Shown here in pieces: positions 59,183 through 64,000 of a DNA stretch of 64,000 nucleotides. A program made the translations under genes and the position numbers. This stretch comes from Parapedobacter indicus (lineage in GTDB: Bacteria; Bacteroidota; Bacteroidia; Sphingobacteriales; Sphingobacteriaceae). Each line of letters begins with the position of its first letter. The first letter of the stretch is position 1. The stretch spans positions 310,001 through 374,000 of the forward strand of contig NZ_FOQO01000001.1 of assembly GCF_900113765.1 (NCBI RefSeq). The letters are read 5' to 3'. Below the pieces are notes generated by a model, which was not told the DNA's origin, searched no databases, and was given only the letters and a program-made list of their open reading frames with translations.

Positions 59183-61978
59183 ATGAAGAAAATCCTCGTT
59201 GCGCTGGCTTTGGTCTTGCCATGCTGGCTTTCCGTTTCCGCCCAAGAAAATGGGTATACCATTAAAGGTGCAGTAGTAGACACCGCTTCCAGTATCAAGC
59301 TGGCCAAAGCTTCCATCGTGCTGGTGCACGCAAAAGATTCCATGCTATACCGGTTTACGCGCACAGATGAATTGGGAAATTTCCGAATGGATGGATTGGA
59401 TACCGGAGAATATACGCTTTTTGCCACCTTTCCGGAATATGCAGACTATGTAGAGCGATTTACGTTAGATAGCACATCTTCCGTGTTCGATTTCGGTAAT
59501 TTAGGCTTGGTATTGCGATCCAAGTTGCTCGAAGAAGTGCTGGTAAACAGAAGCCAGGCCATTACGATCCGGGGAGATACGACGGAATACGATGCAGCGA
59601 GTTTCAATATAGAACCCAACTCGAAAGTGGAAGACCTGCTCAAGCAGTTGCCTGGCATCCAGGTAGACCAGGACGGAAAAATTACTGCCCAGGGCCAAAC
59701 GGTAAATAAAGTGCTGGTTGATGGCGAGGAGTTTTTCGGGGACGATCCGACGTTGGTAACCCGTAATCTCCGGGGCGATATGGTGGATAAAGTACAACTG
59801 TACGATAAAAAAAGCGACCAGGCGGAGTTTACCGGTGTTGATGACGGAGAGCGCTCCAAAACACTCAATATCAAACTGAAAGACGACCAAAAGAAAGGGG
59901 ATTTTGGTAAGGTGGACGCCGGTGCCGGCACGAACGAGATGTATCAGGGGCAGGCCATGTACAACCGCTTTAATAACAAACAACGTTTTTCGGTATTCGG
60001 CACTGTTGGCAATACCGGCCGCACGGGATTAAGTTGGCAAGATGCCAACCGTTATGCTCCTTCCGGCACGGTAGTGGATGTGGATGGGGGATTTTATATT
60101 ACCAGCACCGGTGGTCAGGATGAAATTGAGTCGTGGGGCGGGCGTTACGATGGCCGGGGTATTCCGTCGGCGCTCAACGGCGGTGCCTATTACAGCAACA
60201 AATGGAACGAGGGCAAGCAGTCGATAAATGGCAACTATAAAATCGGGGAACTCAGCGTAAAAGGTACCAGCAATACCATCACTGAAAATAATCTGCCCAA
60301 TGGAAGAAGCATTAATACCGTATCTGATCAGACATTCGACCGGCGGATATTCCGGCAGCGGGGAGGAGCGATTTTCGAAACGCAGTTTGATTCGACGTCC
60401 ACATTGAAAGTAACGGTAGACGGCGCGTTAAAGAACGGAGAAACAGCAGAGTTCAACCAATCGGCCGGCACAGACGTGGACGGTGGAAGGTTGAATGAAT
60501 CCATGCGCCGTACCAACAACGATACGGAAGGAATCGATGCTTATCTTACTGCATTGTGGACAAAAAAGCTGCGTAAAAAGGGGCGGACAGTCTCGTGGGA
60601 GGTCAACGAAACCATTAACCAAAGCAAAGCCAACGGATTCTTGTATGCGGAGAACTCTTTTTATGCAGATGGAACGGTGGACAGCACGTCCCTGGTGGAC
60701 CAGATGAAAATAAACGACACCAAAAACTCCGTATTCAATTCCAATATCACCTACACGGAACCTTTTACCAAAACATTGTCCCTAGTGATGAATTACCGGT
60801 TTTCAGCAAATAATGGGACGTCGCTCAGGCAATCATTCAACGAGGCGGGTGCGGGCGGTTATTCGGACTTAGATTCGCTATATAGTAACGATTTTAAGCT
60901 CAATCAATTGGCCAACCAATTGGGAGCTATCCTGAATTTCAAAAAAGGAAAATCCACACTCAATTTCGGTACCCGCATGAGCCGGGTTCAATTTGACCAA
61001 ATCGATCGATACTCCGATAGCCGCTTTGAACGGAATTTCACCAACCACAATCCGCAGCTGACCTATCAGTATCGGTTTTCGCAGCAGAAATCGTTTCGTT
61101 TTTCCTATAATGGTAACAATACCCAGCCGTCTTTAAGCCAGATACAACCCGTGCGGGTGAATGACGACCCGCTGAACATCGTATTGGGTAACCCCGATCT
61201 GAAACCGTCGTATACCAATCGGTTCAATATGTCTTACAATTCGTTTAAGGTGATTGGAAATCAATACTTCTATTTTTCCGGTAGTTTTTCCAATACCAAT
61301 AATCCCATTGTGAGTAATATCACAACCGATTCGGTAGGGCGAAGCACGTTCCAATATGACAATTTGAGCGACAAATCACCCATAAACTATTATTTTTATT
61401 CCGGTTTCAGCAAAAAGATCAAGAAACTGGACCTGGATGTTGGCGGCGGCCTGAATGCAAATGGCAATACCTATTATAATCTGACGAACGGCGAGTTGAA
61501 CCGGACGCAAACGTCGACATACTCGGGCGACATTAATATCCGGCAGTATGTCCAGAAAAAATATAACTTCTACCTCAATTTCGGCCCTACGTATACGTTC
61601 AGCAAAGCATCGGTGCAACAACGGGGCGATAACAGCGGCTGGGGGGTGAACGGGCGCTATTCCTTTAACATTTACCTGCCGTTGAAGTTTGAGATCAACT
61701 CAGAAGGTCGGTATACCTATACAGCGCCTACGGAATCGTTTGACTACGCTTTCGAGCAATTTATTGTCGATGCATCCGTCAGCAAGAAGTTCCTGAAAGA
61801 CGAAACACTCCGTTTTTCTGTCGGTGTGAACGATCTCTTTAATCAAAATAAGGGATTCAGTCGGTACGCCAATAACAATATGTTTACACAAAACAGTTAC
61901 ACCACAATTACCCGCTATTTGATGTTTTCACTGACCTGGGATTTCAGTAAAATGGGCGGCGTATCTGTACAAAATTAG
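59183..61978 (+). CDS. Outer-membrane beta-barrel protein of the TonB-receptor-like type
   Basis: 931 residues. Signal peptide to about 20, a carboxypeptidase-regulatory-like domain (about 25-110, YTIKGAVVDTASSIKLAKASIVLVHAKDSMLYRFTRTDELGNFRMDGLDTGEY), a plug-like domain (about 128-230, FNIEPNSKVEDLLKQLPGIQVDQDGKITAQGQTVNKVLVDGEEFFGDDPTLVTRNL) and a large barrel (OMP_b-brl_3 type) to the C-terminus. The DGEEFFGDDP segment is characteristic of this Bacteroidota group, which is regularly encoded next to GLPGLI proteins. Its cargo is unknown. The GLPGLI gene follows after 5 bp. Confidence 0.92.
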   Translation: MKKILVALALVLPCWLSVSAQENGYTIKGAVVDTASSIKLAKASIVLVHAKDSMLYRFTRTDELGNFRMDGLDTGEYTLFATFPEYADYVERFTLDSTSSVFDFGNLGLVLRSKLLEEVLVNRSQAITIRGDTTEYDAASFNIEPNSKVEDLLKQLPGIQVDQDGKITAQGQTVNKVLVDGEEFFGDDPTLVTRNLRGDMVDKVQLYDKKSDQAEFTGVDDGERSKTLNIKLKDDQKKGDFGKVDAGAGTNEMYQGQAMYNRFNNKQRFSVFGTVGNTGRTGLSWQDANRYAPSGTVVDVDGGFYITSTGGQDEIESWGGRYDGRGIPSALNGGAYYSNKWNEGKQSINGNYKIGELSVKGTSNTITENNLPNGRSINTVSDQTFDRRIFRQRGGAIFETQFDSTSTLKVTVDGALKNGETAEFNQSAGTDVDGGRLNESMRRTNNDTEGIDAYLTALWTKKLRKKGRTVSWEVNETINQSKANGFLYAENSFYADGTVDSTSLVDQMKINDTKNSVFNSNITYTEPFTKTLSLVMNYRFSANNGTSLRQSFNEAGAGGYSDLDSLYSNDFKLNQLANQLGAILNFKKGKSTLNFGTRMSRVQFDQIDRYSDSRFERNFTNHNPQLTYQYRFSQQKSFRFSYNGNNTQPSLSQIQPVRVNDDPLNIVLGNPDLKPSYTNRFNMSYNSFKVIGNQYFYFSGSFSNTNNPIVSNITTDSVGRSTFQYDNLSDKSPINYYFYSGFSKKIKKLDLDVGGGLNANGNTYYNLTNGELNRTQTSTYSGDINIRQYVQKKYNFYLNFGPTYTFSKASVQQRGDNSGWGVNGRYSFNIYLPLKFEINSEGRYTYTAPTESFDYAFEQFIVDASVSKKFLKDETLRFSVGVNDLFNQNKGFSRYANNNMFTQNSYTTITRYLMFSLTWDFSKMGGVSVQN

Positions 61979-61983
61979 CAGTC

Positions 61984-62766
61984 ATGAAACTAAAGATTTT
62001 CCTTCCGCTGACCTGTTTGTTAGGTATCATGTTCACTATCCAATCGCTGCAAGCGCAATATGCGCGTTTTGTAGAAAGTGGTGTGGTAACGTTTGAGAAG
62101 CGGGTAAATATGTATGCCAAAATCAAAAGCCGGGTTGGCAGGAATTCATTTATGGAGCAGGCTTTCGAGCAATACAAGCGGAATAATCCCCAATTTAAGA
62201 CGTTCAAATACAACCTGGCTTTTAATGGCGGCCATACACGTTTTTGGCCATTAGATGATCAGACGACATCATCAGCGGGCTTTTTTGGCAATGATCCTTC
62301 CATCGATATGGGAAATACGATCGTCACCGATCTGCTCGCGGGGCAAAGTATCGGACAGAAAAGCGTTTATGAGCAGACGTACCTGATCACCGACAGCACC
62401 CGCCGCATCCAGTGGCGTATTACCAATGAAACACGTGAAATTGCCGGATATGAATGCCGGAGGGCAAATGCGTTGGTGCTCGACTCTATTTATGTGGTTG
62501 CGTTTTACACAGACCAGATCCCGGTAACCGGTGGTCCGGAATCATTTACCGGGCTACCGGGTATGATCCTCGGTGTGGCGCTTCCCTATGAGAATACGAC
62601 CTACTTTGCAACTGCGGTGGACGACCGCCCGGTGTCGGCCAAGGAACTCGAAGCTCCCAAAAAAGGGAAGGCCGTCAACTACCGCGAACTCCGCGCCGAG
62701 TTGGAGGCCAGTCTAAAAGACTGGGGAGATTATGCCAAACCCATTTTCAAGGCGATGATGCTATAG
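61984..62766 (+). CDS. GLPGLI-family exported protein
   Basis: 260 residues with a signal peptide ending SLQAQ (about 25). The name-giving motif appears as FTGLPGMILGV (188-198). VTFEKRVNMYAKI near the start and IAGYECRRANA before the motif are typical of the family. It is probably periplasmic or surface-associated and works with the barrel protein encoded 5 bp upstream; such pairs are suspected to act in peptide or metal uptake, but this is not settled. Confidence 0.92.
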   Translation: MKLKIFLPLTCLLGIMFTIQSLQAQYARFVESGVVTFEKRVNMYAKIKSRVGRNSFMEQAFEQYKRNNPQFKTFKYNLAFNGGHTRFWPLDDQTTSSAGFFGNDPSIDMGNTIVTDLLAGQSIGQKSVYEQTYLITDSTRRIQWRITNETREIAGYECRRANALVLDSIYVVAFYTDQIPVTGGPESFTGLPGMILGVALPYENTTYFATAVDDRPVSAKELEAPKKGKAVNYRELRAELEASLKDWGDYAKPIFKAMML

Positions 62767-62788
62767 AGTTGGGGCTTATGCTCAGTAG

Positions 62789-62872
62789 GTGTTTTGGTCT
62801 ACTGCTCGCAAGCTGGGATCCGCTGCGCTTTGCTTGCGTCTCCAAGGCTTGCTCTGCAGCAGACCAAAACAC
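62789..62872. repeat. Large stem-loop element 1
   Basis: GTGTTTTGGTCT (62789-62800) is inverted as AGACCAAAACAC (62861-62872). Beyond one mismatch the arms continue as CTGC (62802-62805) and GCAG (62856-62859). The loop (about 50 nt) is GC-rich and carries GCTGCGCTTTGCTTGCG and AAGGCTTGCTCTGC, which recur in altered form in the loop of the next element. No T-tract. Confidence 0.75.
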
Positions 62873-62891
62873 TAGCAGCGGTTAGTGCCCC

Positions 62892-62965
62892 GAATAACGT
62901 TGGATATGCATCGCAACTGCAACGCTTCGCGCCGCTAGGCTGCTCATGCATATCCAACGTTATTC
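62892..62965. repeat. Large stem-loop element 2
   Basis: A perfect 20-bp inverted repeat (62892-62911 and 62946-62965, arm GAATAACGTTGGATATGCAT) around a 34-nt loop. The loop contains CAACGCTTCGCGCCGCTAGGCTGCTC, similar to the loop of element 1, while the stems are unrelated. It lies between the GLPGLI gene and the DUF6377-type gene. Confidence 0.85.
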
Positions 62966-63012
62966 ATCCCCTTTGTATCTGTTCCACGGTCTTTTTTTTA
63001 CGTATATTTCTT

Positions 63013-63020
63013 TAGCTTTG
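63013..63020 (+). promoter_or_regulatory. -7 box TAGCTTTG for the DUF6377-type gene
   Basis: TAGCTTTG matches TAnnTTTG, 37 bp before the ATG at 63058, with a T-run (62991-62999) about 14-20 bp upstream that could act as the -33 element. Confidence 0.5.
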
Positions 63021-63057
63021 CACGTCACGACAACTTGCCAGCCAATTGCTATTGAAA

Positions 63058-64000
63058 ATGAAGCGACTTTTATTCACCATAATTTCCGTACTAGGTTCCT
63101 GTACATTTTCCTTTTCAACCAGCCGGGGAGCCGAGATCGATTCGTTGCTGCAGCTGTTGGATAAAACCATAGCGAAGCGCGCGATTTATACATCGGAGAA
63201 GGAAAAAAAAATCAATGAAATAAAACGGTTGCTTGCGCATGAACACGCTCCCGAAAAGCGCTATCAGCTGAATAACACCTTGATAGCCGAGTATCAGTCG
63301 TTTATATGCGATTCTGCGTTGGGTTACATCGACCGAAATATCCAATTGGCGAGTACCTTGAACAACCGGGAATTTATGGATGAGAGTAGATTGAGGTTGG
63401 CTTTTGTACTGTCGATATCGGGTTTGTTTACCCAGGCATCTGACGTATTTGATTCCATTGAGTACAAGTCGCTACCTCACCACCTGAAGGTGTTCTATTG
63501 CTGGGGTTACATCCGTTATAATGAAAATCTGATAAAATATACCGATCATCCGAAGTACGAGACGGTACACATACAGGAAATCGCGAGATGCAGGGATACG
63601 TTAATGCGTCTCCTAGGCGAGGACACGGATACATACCTGAAGGAAAAGTCGTTCAAATTGAAGGCGGAGGGAGCCTTCGAAGCCTCAGCTGAAATCCAGA
63701 CAGAATTATTCAAGAAGGAGCAAGTGAATTCCCACGGTTACGCGATGGCTGCGATGGGACTGTCGATGATTCACAAAGAACTCGGAAATCAATCACTGCA
63801 AGAAAAATATCTGCTGCTTGCGGCCATAACCGATGTGAGGCTAGCCGTGAAGGAAAACGAATCCTTATTGACCTTGGCTATCTATTTACATGAGCAAGGA
63901 GACGTAAATCGGGCCTACAATTACATCCAGGCGGCTCTTGATGATGCAAATTTTTATAACTCACGCTTCAGAAATGCGGTGATCGCACGTACGCAGCCCA
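63058..64000 (+). CDS. DUF6377-type TPR regulator, N-terminal part (runs off window)
   Basis: 314 residues are visible, open to the right edge. After a signal-like start (MKRLLFTIISVLGSCTFSFS) comes IDSLLQLLDKTIAKRAIYTSEKEKKINEIKRLL, a hallmark of Bacteroidota DUF6377 proteins, followed by helical repeats of TPR type (LNNTLIAEYQSFICDSALGYIDRNIQLA, YLLLAAITDVRLAVKENESLLTLAIYLHEQGDVNRAYNYIQAAL). Full-length members continue with a membrane segment and a C-terminal regulatory domain, not seen here. Cys15 might be a lipidation site but the lipobox is poor. Confidence 0.85.
   Translation, partial: MKRLLFTIISVLGSCTFSFSTSRGAEIDSLLQLLDKTIAKRAIYTSEKEKKINEIKRLLAHEHAPEKRYQLNNTLIAEYQSFICDSALGYIDRNIQLASTLNNREFMDESRLRLAFVLSISGLFTQASDVFDSIEYKSLPHHLKVFYCWGYIRYNENLIKYTDHPKYETVHIQEIARCRDTLMRLLGEDTDTYLKEKSFKLKAEGAFEASAEIQTELFKKEQVNSHGYAMAAMGLSMIHKELGNQSLQEKYLLLAAITDVRLAVKENESLLTLAIYLHEQGDVNRAYNYIQAALDDANFYNSRFRNAVIARTQP

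Noticed and set aside
62789..62965. attC (integron) sites or CRISPR repeats
   Set aside because: No core GTT-RRY pairs in the right places, no integrase, no regular spacers; only two units with different arms.
1..64000. tRNA, rRNA, insertion sequence, phage or CRISPR features
   Set aside because: Most intergenic gaps are under 350 bp and none contains a cloverleaf-like pattern, transposase motif or spaced repeat array that I could identify.

Overview
The window looks like a chromosomal segment of a member of the Bacteroidota, most likely a sphingobacterium (Sphingobacteriaceae; a Parapedobacter-, Pedobacter- or Olivibacter-like organism). The evidence is a SusC/SusD pair, a hybrid two-component system with sensor, receiver and AraC domains in one chain, GLPGLI, HYC_CC_PP, head-GIN and DUF6377-type proteins, many -7 boxes of the form TAnnTTTG, and almost no Shine-Dalgarno sequences. 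No tRNA, rRNA, CRISPR array, insertion sequence or phage gene was seen.

Layout. 1-2.3 kb: the start of asnS, then lgt and sucC (all minus). 2.4-6.8 kb: a plus-strand run with a LolD-type ABC ATPase, a small Rossmann-like protein, a degenerate HAD protein, a lipoprotein S41 protease and a LacI regulator. 6.8-12.4 kb: an actin-like protein whose first beta motif sits at its C-terminus, two dihydrolipoyl dehydrogenases flanking a DUF3817 protein and a hotdog thioesterase, and a lipoprotein azurin. 12.5-18.6 kb: a minus-strand signalling operon of hybrid kinase, CheR, CheB and a second hybrid kinase, with no CheA, CheW or receptor nearby. 18.7-24.3 kb: GNAT-like protein, head-GIN protein, FloA, KdsC, Maf and a double VOC protein. 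24.3-28.0 kb: a TonB receptor carrying a heavy-metal (HMA) domain, its Cys/His-rich HYC_CC_PP partner, and a PepSY-like protein. 28.0-31.9 kb: trpD-trpF-trpB-trpA, preceded by what looks like a classical attenuator with a 15-residue leader peptide containing Trp-Trp-Trp. 31.9-33.9 kb: DUF2795 protein, ABC ATPase, PlsC-type acyltransferase.

33.9-57.2 kb is a polysaccharide utilization locus (PUL) for a sulfated glycan. It has three sulfatase genes with four sulfatase domains (one gene is a tandem fusion), two GH2 enzymes, a GH128-like enzyme, a parallel beta-helix protein, SusC/SusD and a 1366-residue hybrid two-component regulator. Four promoters inside it share C-rich blocks about 18-20 nt upstream of a TAnnTTTG box, which I propose as the regulator's binding site.

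57.3-64 kb: an M20 dipeptidase behind a duplicated hairpin, an outer-membrane beta-barrel protein with a GLPGLI partner, two related large stem-loops, and the start of a DUF6377-type regulator that runs off the window.

All family calls come from reading motifs in the translations; no database search was possible. Promoter and operator calls are pattern matches only.
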